Origin: Patiria pectinifera
Lineage: Eukaryota; Echinodermata; Asteroidea; Valvatida; Asterinidae
Assembly (NCBI GenBank): GCA_029964075.1
Contig: CM057130.1
Coordinates: 5,022,001-5,086,000, forward strand
DNA: 64,000 nt
Direction: 5' to 3'
The translations under genes were made by a program, and so were the position numbers. Positions 21,674 through 37,600 of the stretch are shown piece after piece; positions within the stretch are counted from its first letter, which is position 1, and every line of letters starts with the position of its first letter. The notes beneath the pieces are model-generated. The model ran no database searches. It saw only the letters and a program-made list of their open reading frames with translations, and had not been told where the DNA came from.

Positions 21674-22696
21674 CTAAAGCACAAATAAACTATTGGGTAC
21701 TTGTGCATGGAGCCGAAGGCACCTCATTTGTATCCATTCTTGAAATATTTGAAATTTTAACCGAATAAAGCCCAGCAAAATTAAATGGATTTTAATGTTT
21801 TTTTTATTTTGTTTGTTATAAGGTTTTTTTAATGGTTTTTAGATAATTTTTATTGATTGTAAAGCGCCTTGAGTGTCAGTTTGACGGGTTTTGGTGTTAC
21901 ATAAGAATATTATTATTATTTTGAGCATAAATAACGAGTGGTGTTTGTTCATGCAGAACATCTCTAAGTTGGATACAATATAAAGAATGCTTGTTGCCTC
22001 AACAGTTTTGTAGAATTTGTGCATCCTTTGTTGTGTTCTGAAAGAATTTTCTTGTGATTGATGAAGCGCAGTGCTTGCTATTCATACACACAAAGCAGAC
22101 CGTTATGACACACCAACAATAACCAGCACAGTACAAATAAAGATATCCGTTCTCCTATTTAGGCAATGCTTGGAAAGCCATACCACAACAATGGTCTTTC
22201 TTTTTTTCAAGGCCTCGATATGTTTTTTGATGACCTGTCCACCCATAAAATGGTTCTTGATTTGTTAAGTAAGTAAATATTTGCTTTTCTTTTCCCCACA
22301 GAAACTATCATGTTTGCGGCTTGCGTATGAAAACAGGAACTGGTGGTGAACTTGTAGTCTTTGGACCACTCCCCGCTGCTACATTAACCACAGGAAGCAT
22401 GCACAAAACTGCAAGACTACATGTACTTCACAGGATGCCATTTAATTGCACATTTTTTGCTATGGAACCCCAACTGTGGAAGGGCCATTGAGTCTAAAGT
22501 GCGCATAGTTTGAAAGACTTGCATACCGTTGTTGTAATTCAACATGCTACGGTGTTGCATACTGTGTTGGAAGTGGAGTACTTAATTATTTTGAGAGCCA
22601 TATGTGACGTGGTTGAAATTTTGTAACATAAGTTGAGCAACCGCAGTAAATAAATTAAAAAGAGAAAGCAATGATTGCCCACTAGTATGTCCCAAA

Positions 22697-25600
22697 ATGG
22701 CTCCTCGTCAGCGACAAGCCAGCAAGAAGCAGCTCCAGAGAGGCGGGGCTTCTAAATTGTTCCGCCCACAAAATGGGAGTGGCTCTAACCACACCCCTGA
22801 GAGCCACATCAAGGAGCCTTTGGCCCCCCAGTCACCATTTTCTGGAGTTAAAATTTGTGTGTATGGCGCCGTCTTCTCTCTGGCTTTGCTTTGTTACGCC
22901 AACACGCTCGGCCACGATTTGGTCCACGATGATATTTTTGCCGTTGAGAGCAACCGGGACGTACGTGGGGATGCGCCTCTGCGGAATCTCCTGCTGGATG
23001 ACTTCTGGGGGAAGCCGATGTGGGACAACACAAGCCATAAGTCATACAGGCCACTGTGTGTCATCACATTCAGGTATGTGATATGCAAATTCAATGTACT
23101 ATATGAATGCTTTTATGAAGAGACACATTTTTTTCTTTGTGGAAAATGTGACAGTTTGATGTCACTGTACATTTACTAATTGTCCCTTGTCACCGTGTAA
23201 GAAATTGGAATGCCTAAAATGTGTTGGTTTTTTTTTTATTAAGTGTGTGGCGTTTTGAAACATGCTCCTCGATTGTCTGAGATTTGAACATTAACATATT
23301 TGTTTATAAACTTTACTATTACTTGTGCATGTACATTGTGTCCAGAATTTGGACCTGGTCATGAGGTCTAAAATTATGTATGAGCCACATCATAAAGGGA
23401 ATATACAACATTTTCAAACATCAAAAAACAAAACTACCAAATGATCACAAAATACCTTACTGGACTGGTACTAGTGAATAATGACATTCTAAAGCATCCT
23501 GTGCAATCATGGCACCTGGTGTGCTGGCATTTTCAAGAAAGGTGGTATATTTGTATCAATTTCTAATGCTGGTCGGCTGACCAGCGTTGGACAAAAACTG
23601 GCTTTTTAGCAAATACAATTACTGCTCCGAATTTATCATATTTGTTTAGTCCACATTTTCTTTGCAGTCGATTACACACCTATGAACAGGTACATGTACA
23701 AGCCAGCTAGACTGGTTTTCTGACCTTAAAATACCCCGACATCAATAAATTGCTCCGCTCACCTTACGTGGGGTCAGGGAACCAGACTTCAAGAACATGG
23801 TTATTTTCCTTGGTTTTTCCAGCATCTACGAACCCAAAAACTTCAAAAAAGTCAGTGTAACAATATTTGCTATAAAATACTAACCCCCCAAATCCATCCA
23901 TTTCTGAAAATAACAGCAAAAGCAATTGTTCTATATTCTCTTTAATTAAACCACACTTGTCAACTCAGATAATGCAGTTGAAATTGCTTTATTTTGTTGG
24001 ATTGTTGACTCCTGTCATTGCATGTCAAAAAGTTGGACTCTCAGTCTCTCTAATAGTTGTCTAATTATTGAAAATTAATGTAATAATCAATTTACTGTAC
24101 ACTGGTGTTGATGTTCCAGATGAAATATGAGACCGAATTACATGCAGCAAACAATTTATCAACAATTAACTCATACTGGGGTGTAATATCAGTTTACCAT
24201 ATGACAAAACTTAGAGCTTAGAAAAAAAATAGTTTTAATGCATTAATGATTGAATAAATTAAATTAAATCTCATTACATGTAATTAAATTATCGAAGAGG
24301 TTTGCAACACAGTTACTTTGTGCTGACTGTAGCTCTTCAGGAATCTTTGCAGTTTTTAAGGAGGAAGAAAAGATAATGGCAACGTTTAATGGAATTATTT
24401 CCAACTTATATCTGACGAATATGCTCTCATAATATTTGTTTTAGACAGTTGTAATATGTTTTTCATTTCCCAATCCTGCCTGCCTTTCAGATTGAACCAC
24501 ATGCTCCATGGCCTGCACCCCATGGGATACCATCTTGTCAACATCCTCCTCCATGCTGTCGTCAGTGTTCTCTTCACCTATGTCTGCCAGACGGTAGTGT
24601 TTACTGAGATAATGCCCACTGCTGTAGCTGGTGTCTTGTTTGCTACGCACCCAATACACTCTGAAGCCGTGAGTTCAAAATGAGTTAGACATGCCATGCT
24701 CGACGTTCAAGGAGGCTGTTAACTGCACCCCACCCCTAAAAAACCCTACAACAAACAAACAAACAACCATACCCAACAACCCCCCCCCCCAAAAAAACCC
24801 CGCAAAAACCCAAAACTAAAACAAACCTTTACCTAGAAAATCTATTTTTAGTTCATACTAAAACTTTCCAATAAGTATTTTCTGATTTTTTTTTTATTTT
24901 CCCACAAACGTAACCTGTCTCCACAAAATGAGCTTAAAGTTGGAAATTGTCATTTTGTAGTATAGTTGGGCAGAGCCAAAATTTGAAAGGGTGGTCAATT
25001 CAGGTCTTGTGATGACACAAATATTGATCCTAATTTTCTAACTTAGTTTTATTTAATTAGTAATATTTATTCCCCACGGTGATTTCAAATCCTTTAATTT
25101 TATTTGTCAATATCGGTCTTAAATCGTGGCTGATAAATATGTTTTTGTTTATCCTCAGGTTGCTGGGGTGGTTGGCCGTGCTGACTTGATGGCCTGCCTG
25201 TTCTTCTTACTGTCATTTCTTGCCTTTCAAAGGTAAGTAAAAAAAAATGTGGTTTGGAATAAAAAAATAGAAATTCACAGTTGCCAACTATTCCTTTGCA
25301 CATGCCAATTGTTTTTTTATCTTTTTTTAAACAAAGTTAAAGGCATATGCAAACTTGAAATAGTGAAAAGTTAAAAATAATAATCAGAAGTAGAAATGTA
25401 TTTTATGTCGATGTTATGTATTTGCTACACATGTGCATTAATTAGCTTGAAGTGTTACAGGTAATATACAACATTTGCTTTTGCTGTACTTTTCAGAAAT
25501 GGATGGATTTGGGGGTTAATATTTAATAGCAAGTGTTGTTACTTGTTACACTGACCTATTTAAATTTTGTGTTAATAATGCTGGAAAAACCAGGAAAAAA

Positions 25601-28600
25601 GTCCTGTTCTTGTAGTCTGGTTCCCTGACCCTACTTCAGAAGAAAATGGCGTATTTTATAGATGAAATGGCGTATTTTATAGATTTTAGGGAATTGTTAT
25701 GTCAAGAAACCAGACTAGCTGGCTGGCACCCATTCACAGTTTGTATCCGATTGCAAACAAAATGGGTACTAACTAAATTTGATAAATTGGGGGCAGTATT
25801 TGAAACAAAAGTTAAGTTTTTTTCTAACGATGGTCGGCTGACCATCGTTCGAAACTGATACCAAAATTCCACTTTTCTTGAAAATGACATCCTACCAGGG
25901 CCCAATTTCACGGCGCTGCTAAGCACAAAAATTTACTTAGCACAAAAAAAGTCTGGCTTATAAAAGCTGCTACCAGCCAAAACTCCATTTCGTTTTTATG
26001 CTAAGCAAACAACAGCTGAACACTAATCACGAGCAATGTACATGTACATCACATGGAGTTTTTGGCTGGTAACCTGCTTTTACAAGCCAGACTTTTTTTG
26101 TGCTAAGGAAATTTTTGTGCTTAGCAGGGCCATGAAATTGGCCCCAGGTTCCACGATTTCACAGAATGCTTGAGACTATAATTCACTACAGTCAAGTAAG
26201 ATATTTCATAATTTGGTAATTTTGTTTTACAATGTTTTCAAATGTTGTATATTACTGTACTTTTAACTGGGCTTTACACTTTAAGATGGAATGTGTCAAC
26301 ACCCATACATTGCTTCCTTTCCTAAAAAGCCTGCAAGAAAAAACAAAAGACATGAAATTCTATTTGACGTATAGTTCTTTCTGTGTTTCTCTCAGGAGTA
26401 TCAAACAGGGAAAATCAGGCTTTGCATTTACTGACAGACCAGGCAGTCTGGTACTCAGTCTCCTGCTTGCCGTGTGTGCACTGTTGAGCAAGGAGCATGG
26501 TGCCACCATACTAGGAGTGTTCATGGTCTATGATGTCATGATGACATCACGACCAGGGATTTACAGGTATGTTGAACAGCTTCAATCAGCAAAGATTTTT
26601 TTTATGACTAAAAAGATAACAATGAAGAAAAATATTTCTGGTCAAAAGTAAAAGTGTTATTGAAACTTAAAACCTGGAATTGGACAGTGTTTATACTAAT
26701 TATTGTGATTTTTAAACAGTTGAATTATTAATTTTAATATTAATAGTTAATCCTTTCATCTTAACAACTTACACTTGTTCTTCAAATAATACATCTTTCT
26801 CCTTGAGTAAATTAATACTGATGTTAATTATAACGTGTATTTACGAAGTGCCAATGCTCACCATTTTGGTGCTCAGGAATGACAAGTGCTATACATTGAC
26901 TCTTTTACAGATAGATCAGAAGTGTGTAGTGAAGTATGATCACTTTGTGTTCTGGGAAAGTTTGCATGACGAACTGGGATTTTGTGCAGTGCAAACTCTC
27001 CCGCAATGCAGCGTTAGATACACCTTCACTGCATCCTTGGCTATCTGTAAAAAGGGTCTATGGTATGTTATTATTACATGTACCCCTGCTCAACAGACTT
27101 ATAAATTATTTGCTGCTACGGTTTTGCTGCGATTGGCTCAATGTTAACAAAATAACCATCTCTCCCTTCTCAAGCATCCATTTCCTTTGTGGAGAGAAAC
27201 ATGTGAGAAAAGTGTGTTGCCTAGGGACACACAGACTGCAACCCCACCCATTGGAATTTGAACCCACAATCTCTAGTTTATCTATATGTAGGCCATCAGC
27301 CTGGGGGTTTGGTCGGTATCAAATGAGGGGAATAATGATCATTATGATTTTTGGCAAGGTAATGAAGGTATATACCCCTGTAGTTGGAAAATATGTGATA
27401 GCATTGCAGCAGTGGCAGCTTTTTGGGTGCTATCATTGTTTTTAAAAAAATGGCAGCCAAAACATGGTTGTTACCACATATAATTAATCTGGTTCAAGCA
27501 TATTTGCGGCCATTTTGAAAAAAAAAAAAATTAAAAGTGATAACACCAAAAAAACTACCACCACTCACACTTCAAAGCTATCACACATTTTCCAATTATA
27601 GATGTGTTTACCTTGTCAAAAATCGCTATGAACATTGCTCTTTTCGATCATTTGATACCGGTGGCCCAATTTTGGACCAAAGCTGATAGCCTAATTGGCA
27701 ATTCTAGCGTTATGAACAAGAAATGTAATGTCCATGACAGAGCCAGTAATATATGATATCTAATTGATGATTGAAGGAAATGATCCAAAATGCCAAGTCT
27801 GTATGAAATCTTGCTGACCATTACTACATGTAGATGATGGATCTATAAGATTTGAAAAATACTTTTTTCAGGTTTATTCGCTGAGCTCTAAAAAGTTGGG
27901 CTCTTACACAAAAATGCTGGTCTTAAACTCAAGATAGCAACCAATCATTGTCAAACAATAACAGAATGTCAAATTTCTTAACCTTTTCCAAACTGTTTTA
28001 ATAATCTTCCTAACATTGCATGTTGTTAACCTTTAACCTCCTAACCAGGACCCTTCCATTTCTCTGTAGGGTACTGATAACAAGACGATTTGGGAGGGGC
28101 TGCATGCCACTGTTTAAACGGTGTGCAGTTATTGTTGCAACTGTAAGTAAGCGACTGCAGTGACATGTGGTTTCCCCCCTTTTTACTCCATGCACATTTC
28201 TAACCTCAATTCCCGTCTTATATTCCATCTAATTGCCACTTTCGTTTAACAATTAAATATTTACATTGTGAATGTGTGGTCACACCATGCAGAAATTCTC
28301 TCTGCACCAAAATACTTTGTTCATGTTTATGAGAGACTTTAAAAGAAACCTTTTCACACTTTTTGCTTCACTTGTAAATTTTATTTTTCAAAGGGTTGAG
28401 TTTATTGTTATCAAATTGATGTTTGCATAAACAACCTATGCTTTATAAAGTACATTTCATTGCAGATTCCCTTTTAGTTTTGCCAAATAGAGTGATTTCA
28501 TATGTCACAGATTCTTTAGTTCTCTTTTAGACCAAGATTTTTGTTCTGCACAAGGTTTCCTCTTCTAAGACATCGTTAATTTTGCTCTCTATCGTGGGTG

Positions 28601-31600
28601 CTTGTTGTTGTAGGTGTGTGTTGTGCTGGTCTTGAGGGTCTGGATGCTGCAGGGTCACTTGCCTCACTTCTCAGAGCAGGATAACCCTGCATCGTTTGCT
28701 CCACATCTACTGACAAGGTGTGTGGGGATTTTTTTGTTTTTATCGTACATGGATAAATAAAAGCCCCCTAATTCCACAGATTTCATAATATAATCTATTC
28801 GAGCTGAATCAAATTTAACATTGGGTTTTGCCCTTCACTGTCCGAGGACTTGTGAGAAACAAGTCACAAGCTACTCAGGTTGGACTCGAACCCACGACAT
28901 CCTGCTCATTAGTGCAGACGTCTTACCACCCGACCACCGAGCTTGGGGTCGGCTGGCTGGTTTAAATCTCTTATAGCAGTGGTTACCGGCAGTGGGTACC
29001 GCAACAAAACTGATTAACATTGCCAAATGGAAAACAACCGGCAGCTATGAAGGATACAGAAAACAAGGACACCTTAAAAAAACCACTGTATAAATTCACA
29101 ATCAACTGAAAGCTTAAATTGTCCGGGAGTTATTCATCAATTAATTTTTAAAATTAAAAAATAAATGTTGTTAACTTGAGATACCATACAAATGCATTGA
29201 GATGCTATGTTTTTAAATTTAAAAAAAATCGTCATTTTGCAGGAAAAAGATTCCAGCTTAAATTGGGTGCATCAAAAAAGTATTTTAAAAAATGTATAGT
29301 CGTAGTTTGCCTGAAAACCATGCAAAATGAATGTTTGGCAATATTTACAAACATATGTCAGCTTTTTCCCTGTGATGCACTCCACGTATACAACAGGATT
29401 TCTGTTTCTTACAGCACAATAATAGTTTAATAAGCAACAGTTCTATTGATGTTCTCTTGCGCATTGCAGTATTTTGTTCAACGTATGAAGTCTTTTCTTA
29501 TGTTTTTCCCCCCAGGTTTTTGACTTACAGCCACCTGGTTTTCTTCAACGTCTGGTTGCTACTGTGCCCTTTGACCCTCTCCTATGATTGGCAGATGAAC
29601 AGCATCCCATTGGTGGAATCATTATGGGATGTGCGTAACCTGGCAACCATAATTACAGTTATCACCGTGGGGTTTCTGGCTGTGAGCTGTATTGTCGTAA
29701 AAAAGGTATGCAGGTTAAAAATATCACAGATTGTGTAATAAGTTTTCAGTTCTCAATTGTCAAACTTTTTAAAGCGAATGACACCTAAAATCTTACTGAT
29801 TACTGCAAATACTGATTTCATTTTTGTTAAACATCAGATTGATGTGGCATAGACCTATTATTTGTGTATATTTTCTCCTTCGTGATCATATTTAGCAACT
29901 ATTTGTAATTTGTTTCTTGGCATAGAATTATGAAAATATGTATTTGAGCAGCTTCAATTTTTTTCGTATTTTTTTCCAAGGGTATGCCCAAACAGCATGG
30001 TTTTCATTGGGGCCTTGTTTGCAATACAAATTACTACATACAATTCAAAACAGAATTCTCCTGACGACGTGCAGAGCATACTGTTCGAAACGTTGAGTCC
30101 CTCCAGTTTCTTTCAAAACCACACATACTCACAAAAGAGATTTATTCACATGGTGCTACCGCAAACTTATCTTGTCTTAGAACTGAATGTACCGGGGTAT
30201 GGACAAACACAAAGTAAATTTCTTTATGCAATGCAAAAATAAACATTTTAGGCATCCATAACTTGACTATTCATGGTAACCCAGTTAGTATTGTGACTAT
30301 GTTAAAGTGAAAGGTGGTGATTTTTTACTGTTGTTTACTGCCTCATCTTGCAGGACCAGGAGCGACGCGTCTTAGTCCTTGGCCTGTCGTTTCTTGCCAT
30401 TCCATTCCTCCCTGCCTCCAATCTCTTCATCAGGGTCGGCTTCGTGGTCGCTGAGAGAATTCTTTACATTCCAAGGTATATTAATTTTCATCTTGTTGTG
30501 TCTGTATTAACGATTCTAACGAGCATTTCAGATGCAAACATATCTGGTAGGTGGTAGGCGGTAGGCATAGCTGGCTTATCTCCTACAGTCATAGCATAGC
30601 TGTATCAGGTTTCATAACAATCACAGCCAGCCAATCCTGCTTTATGTAGGCAGGGAGCATTCAACTGTTAAAAACAGTCACTTGATTTATTTTCACTGCT
30701 GGGCTGGCCTTGTTGAAATTGCCAGCCAGAGAGGGAGGGTTTTAAAGAGGACTTTTTGTATTTTGAAAGAAGATTGGAATGAACTGAGAAATAAAATATG
30801 ATAGTTAAGTAATATTACATGACAGGGCAAGAAAACCAAGACTCATTTGAAAATTGAATTGATCTGTTTCTCCCTGTAGTATGGGCTACTGCATCCTGTG
30901 TGCACATGCTCTCAGTAAGCTGGGAGGGTTAAGCGGCAAACATGGCAAGACTGTCATGATGATTATTGTCGCTGTGATCACGCTGTTGTATGCTGGGAAA
31001 ACCGTCACCAGGAACCAGGTTTGGAAGTCAAGGGAATCCCTGTTTAGGTAAGATAACATGTAGAGTCAAATATGTCAGGGTATTTTGTAACTGGGTAGTA
31101 TTTTAGTGTGAGTGGGGCTTGAAATATCCACTGGTCCATGGCTCTGAGGAAAGTGGTTTTAGTGCATGTGTCTGGTGACTGTTATGATCAAACTGGAGCA
31201 GTGTTTTAGTAGAGTTTCAAGTGAGTCCTGTCTCCAGTTTTTGGCATTAAAAGACGGGGAATATTTTTTTCTATTCTGCCTGGATGGGGATGCCTGTAAG
31301 GTGAAAGGCAAGTAGAGGTAAAGTGGCTTGCACAAGGACAACATACCAGTATATGTGACCGGGGTTTTAATTAAAGTGTAGTTATTTACAGAAAATGAGG
31401 AATCAATAATTGAAAATGAAGAACAAAATAGGATATTGGAATAATGGTCAAATGGACTTTGCGCCCAAAAGTCTGGACGGTTTCCGCCATCTTGAAAATA
31501 TCACTTAACTGTACCATTAATGAATAAAAAATCAGTGATTCCTATATATTAATATTCACAAGCAACAGTTACACAATGTTGGAATCTTGGACAGCATTTC

Positions 31601-34600
31601 ACAGTATTACACTATTTAAACAAATTAAAGATATTGTTGTTTCGTCTCACTTCCTGAGAAACAACATCGTGAGTCAAAGTCATAAAACACGAACCAAAGT
31701 GAATCAAAATAATTCGGAATAGTTCAATGAATGAATATACAAGAATATCACTCTAGTTAGAAAATATTCAAACAAGTTCTATTGGCGATAAACAAATCAA
31801 AGAATCACCTGTAAAATGACGAAGACATCAATAAGACGTGTTGAGTTGTCTTCGTCAGAGTGTAATGTGAACTGTGGCGCGAAACTGAAGGTTTGGGTGC
31901 GCCGTACTTAATTTGAATAATAAAGGTAATGCAGGAGTGATTCTATTACAATGTAAATTAACAGTTTCTCACGCATAAAAAGGACTAGAAATAAGTAAAT
32001 AGAGGGGGCTATATTTTACACTTGTCACATATAGTTGGCAGCTGGATTAAAAACCCGTAACCTCTGATCATGAGTCACAAAGCTGAGGCCACATTCCCCC
32101 GCACTACTGTAGAGTTTCAAACTGATCGATGTATCATGACTGATCATTATTTCTTGGTGAACCTTCTACCTGAATTCCAATTAGAATCAAGTTAACTCAA
32201 ACACTAAATTTGGTATTTAAACTGGAAAACTGTTATTTTTATTTTGCCACTGGTCATGTAAAAATAGGTAAATATTTTGAGCTAGAAGATTGAAGATTAT
32301 TAACTGAAATTTGGAGTCACACATGTCTGTATATTGGTCAGAACACTCTTTTATGTGTTACCCTGCAGTAAAATCTTGCTGAATAAATTCTCTGTTGCTC
32401 CTCCTTTGTGTTTCTGCCAGGTCTGGTTTAGAGACTTTACCGCACAATGCTAAGATGCATTACAACTATGCTAACTTCCTCATGGACAGTGGACAGAAGC
32501 AAGATGCAATACACCACTACCAAACATCCCTCAGGTAAAAATGGAAGAGGCGGTTCAAATGGGCTTTGGTTCATGTATCTAAATTCGGGCTAATCCATTG
32601 GAATAAGTTAGGGCAGGTGGATGTATGTATGACAGGTTAATACATAACCCTGCATCTGTCCTTTCAGATTGATGAGGGTTATAAACTCATTTGTTATGCC
32701 GGGCAACCAGCAGCTTTTTCTTTTAGTTCTCTATGGACAAAACTGAAGCTGCACGCAGTTTACAAGGAATGGTTTACTAAAAGGAATTTGTAGTACAAAA
32801 GATCTTTTGCTTCTGAAGAAGATCTTGTTAAGATTGAAACATCAGGCCCGTTCTTAATTTGTTTGATTTGTATATTTCAGGTCAATCCAGTCAGTAAACA
32901 GTTTACAGCAGTTCAATTCATGTTCAAAAAATCTTTTGATGATAAATAGTATAAAATAAGCAATTTTGTAAAACTTTCCAATGCTATTAAACGACGGCTT
33001 TTATGACCTACTCAATCACTTTGTGCCCTTTTTTTTGTAGTGAATAAACAATTGTAGGATTGTTAAGAAAACTGCCTTAAAACTGATTAACAACACAACC
33101 TAGGTATTTCAATAACCCTGTACAAATATGGTATTGGATTTGAATGCCCCTTGTACCGGTAGTGTTGACAGAATGTGCATGTGGTGGTACCGCCTCATAT
33201 TTGGCTTTAAATTGTTCGTCCGATTTGTCTGTAAGACAGTATACGTGTGCATTAAAGGGAATATACATCATTTGCTTTTGCTGTAATTTTCAGAAATGGA
33301 TAGAATTGGGGGGTTGGAAATATATAGCAAATATAGTTACACTGACTTTTTTAAAGGTTTTGGGTTCGAAAATGCTATAAAAACCAAGAAAAACAATCAT
33401 TTTCCTGTAGTCTGGTTCCCTGACTCCATATAAGAAGAAACAGAGCAGTTTACATATATTGGGGAATTGTAAGGTCAGGGAACCAGTCTAGCTGGCTTGT
33501 ACCCGTTCATAGGTGTGTAATCGATTGCAAACATGTGCGATGGTCAGTTGGGGCTAGTATTTGAAAAAAGGCCAGTTTTTTCCAACGCTGGTCGGCCGAC
33601 CAGCATTGGAAATTGATACAAAAATACCCACTTTTCTTGAAAATGACAGTATACCAGGTGCCATGATTTTACAGGATGCTTTACACTGTCATTCACTAAC
33701 AGTCCAGCTAGGTATTTCAAAATGATTTGGTAGTTTTATTTTTTGATGCTTGCAAATGTTGTATTTTCCCTTTAAACTTCAAAGGTGATTATGCAGTGAA
33801 TCTTATTTTTTTCCAGATTGTGGCCGGACCACGCGAGTGCCAACAACAACCTTGGTACACTGCTGAAGGACGACCCCCAGCAAGCTGAGGACCACTACCG
33901 CCGAGCTATACTCATCAATCCTGCCCATGTGAGGGCGCACTTTAATCTTGGCAGTCATCTCAGGTGAGGCGGCACCCAAATTACTTGGCAGTAGCCATAA
34001 CCTACATGTTAATGGGAAGTGGCTTCACGTGTATCTTTAAATTGATGTTGTGCCCAACAGAATAATTCTGCAAGGATTTTGGTACAGTTCAAAACAAGTC
34101 ATTTTTGGGATAATTGTAAGAATATGTCTTTGTATGCTTACTTCATACAGCTATGTCTTAACAAACAGAACTGAGTTTTACTTCAGTAAGAAAACAAATT
34201 TAGGACCTTTGCTTTTTTCAATTTACATAAATGATTTTGATAAATCCTCTAGGATCCTGTCATTTATTTTATTCGCAGATGATTCCAACTTATTTTATAC
34301 TCATAGTAATCTGACCACACTTGTTAATACGGTTAATCTAGAGCTCATTTCTGTTTCTAAATGATCAAAGCCAACAAATTATCTCTCAACATTAATAAGA
34401 CTTGTTTTATGTTATTTAGTAACACAGTTGATTCGATTCCTACTGACATATTATTTGATAATTTAACAATCAATCAAACAAATTGTATTAAATTTCTTGG
34501 TCTATTTATTGATGACAAATTGTCTTGGAATTATCATGTAAATCATATTTGTAAATTAATTTCCAGAAATGTAGGTATTATTAGCAAATTGAAATATTTT

Positions 34601-37600
34601 TTTCCGTCCCAAATTCTATATAGCATCTACAACGCTTTGATTTTGCCGTATATCTCCTATAGTAATCTTGCTTGGGGCAACACAAGTAGTTGTCTTTTAA
34701 ACAGAATTCTTGTTCTACATAAAAAAGCCTTGCGAATTATAGACCGTGGAGACTTCAGGGCTCATTCTGATCCTTTATTCTTTAATCACAATACCCTTAA
34801 ACTAGTCACTGACATTTATTTTCTCCAGCTTGGAATGTTTATGCATCAGCTCGTTGCCCACGATTTACCTAATTCTTTTGAACGAATGTTTATAACTAAT
34901 ACCGTTATTCATCATCATCATACCAGACAGTCTAGGGATTTCCATATCCCACACATACGTACTGCTAAATCTAAAAAGTTCATTCATTATCAGGGCCCCA
35001 AATTCTGGAACTCATTAAATCAAACTCTTAGAATTGTCAACAGTAGGCCTTTATTTAAGAAGAAGCTAAAGTCTCTGCTTATGGAAAGTCACAAAATGCT
35101 TAATAATGCTTAATGCTTAATTTTAGTTTTACTTATTATTTGCTGTGAACATATTCTTCTAATAATTTCCCATGTAGGTTCTGATTGTACTTGATTTGTT
35201 TTGTCTTGTCCTGTTTGTGTTGGTCCCTTGTATATGTGTGTTTTGTGTAACTTAAACTTCATTGTGTAGTTAAGTTAAAGGTACAAATGTATTTAATATA
35301 TATTTTTTTATACACATAATGGACTTCTCCACTTGACAAGCTTGCTTTTTGGAGAAGCCCACCGCTTAATCTTATCCTGTTATCTAAATTATTGTTTAAA
35401 CCGTTTCCCTTCAAAATGATTAAGTGGAAATAAATATGAATAAATATGAATATGAATAAAAATCTGAACAGTAATAATTGACCGATACCTTGATCATCTG
35501 ACAGCAAGCTCGGCCAATTTGAAGATGCCGAAGTACTCTTTCGCCGTGCAATCCAACTGAACCCGGAGTTCGCCGACGTCCACACCAACCTGGCCTCGTT
35601 ATTGGAGGGCAAAGGTCAACTCCTAGAAGCCGAGCAACTCTACCTGAACGCCATCACATTGGAACCCAAGAATGGAGATTACTGCAACAATTACGGAGCC
35701 TTCCTGACCAATACAGGTACAAATAAATTGATAGTCTGACATCTCGCCAGTATTTGTATTTTGGACTGAAACACAATTCAAACTTTTTGTCGGTGTGGTT
35801 GTCTTTCCCAAATGTAACTTTATAATGTATAGTGCAATTTGGCGAACAAAGTTAGAAGCCTTTTTTGCGGTGGTGCCACGCTCGCGTGCACACCGCAGGC
35901 TTTCTTGAAGACGAGGCGCGCGTGCATTTCAGTAACGCTATTCCTCATCAAACCAACTCCAAAAACCAGGTGTTGGATAATTTTGAGAATTTCGAATGAA
36001 TGTGGATCATTGATTTGTCATTGCACTGTATGCAGGTCGCTATGAGGATGCACGAATACAATACGAGGAATGCTTGCATCTTAAGCCCAATCACACTGTA
36101 ACCATGGGCAACCAGGCACGTCTCTTGAGAAGGCTAGGCCAGACGAGTCAAGCTGAACAACTCTTCTTAAGGTGAGATCTCAACATTTTTAAGTTATTGA
36201 GTCCAATTTAAATCCAAAGTTGTCCTGTTGTAATTAGCCATGTGAGGTTTTTAAACGGTGGACACCATACTTTTCCTTTTTGATAGGTCCATTTCATAGC
36301 ATTCAATATGTTGCATTGCATTCCTTGATGTATTCATTGGGGTGGTTAAGGCCGTACAAGGAGTAACAGGCAAGGTGCTTTGGGGCGGAACAGGGACTGA
36401 CGGTTTAAGTAAAATGTAGGTCTCTCCTAAATGACAGCATGTCAGACAAACTAGTTTCACATGGCCTCAAGTTATATTCTCAAGATTTCATTCTGTGCTT
36501 GTTTAATTGGTAATTAAAATGATCTTGTTGGGCTTTCCACAGACAATGCATTCTTTCTGTTTTCAAGAAAAGCAGTTACAAATTGAAAAATGTTCCCATT
36601 TTTAAAGCTTTTGGCGCATTTACTGGCATTATGTTATTTATTGTGATATTTTCATTTTTCTATGAAGAAATGGGTTTCTTTTTCTTCTACTCACAGGGCA
36701 TTATCTCTAGAGCGTCGGGCTGGCTTGCTGGAAAGCCTAGGAGCTTTATACTTCAACACTGATCGTCCAGAGAAAGCCAACGATGTGTACAGAGAAGCAG
36801 TGCAACTCAACCCTCAGAGTGCCGAGACAAGGACACACTATGTGAGTCTATCTTGACCCTAATCATCCCCGATCCTTCACAATCCACTTGCAGGTTTTAG
36901 GATTTTGCAGTAATGAGGAAGGTAGAGCCCAGCTACCATTACTTGAAGTATTAAAATGTGCAATGTGGTTCCAGCTCAGTGTTAGATATGGAGAATGGAG
37001 AGGCTTTTTCACACTAGACAAATCTCAGGTTTGACGCAGGGTTGAAAACATGCGCTGTTTCACACTTAAAAATGTTCAACCCTGCGCCAAGCCTGCGTCA
37101 ACCCTGGGATGATTTCGCCCCGGCTTAAACTCAACGCAGCTCCATACCAGGGTTGAGATTTTCAACCCGGGTTGAAACTCTCGCCAGGATTCAAAATAGT
37201 AGTAACCGAGTGAAATAAGCTTGGTTTGCAAGAAACAAGTGTGAAATGATGCGGGGTTGAATGTGGGTTAAAAAATTAAAAACTCGACACGGGGCAGGAT
37301 TGGGTTCGCCCAGGGTTGAGTTCAATCCGGGTTGAGAGGCTCTAGTGTGTAAAAGGCCTTAAGAAGGTCCATGTTAATAATGCCATGGACGACTGCACTG
37401 TCAGAATGATCAGTCAAAGAGTCAGCTCAGCGAACATTAGTGTACATGGTATGGGATGTTGTTCAAGTACAACGAATGTGCTTTTTAGGTTTCTACTGAA
37501 CAGCGGTGGATTTAGGCAAAGTCAGGAATGCTTTGGCAGTTAGGATAATTATTGCAATTAAAGTGTATCTTTGCTGCTTAATGAAAACATTACAGCGTGT

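Noticed and set aside
34050..35113. Functional reverse transcriptase
   Set aside because: It is 5'-truncated, has a frameshift near 34362 and a deletion before LGPLLF, so it is a dead copy.
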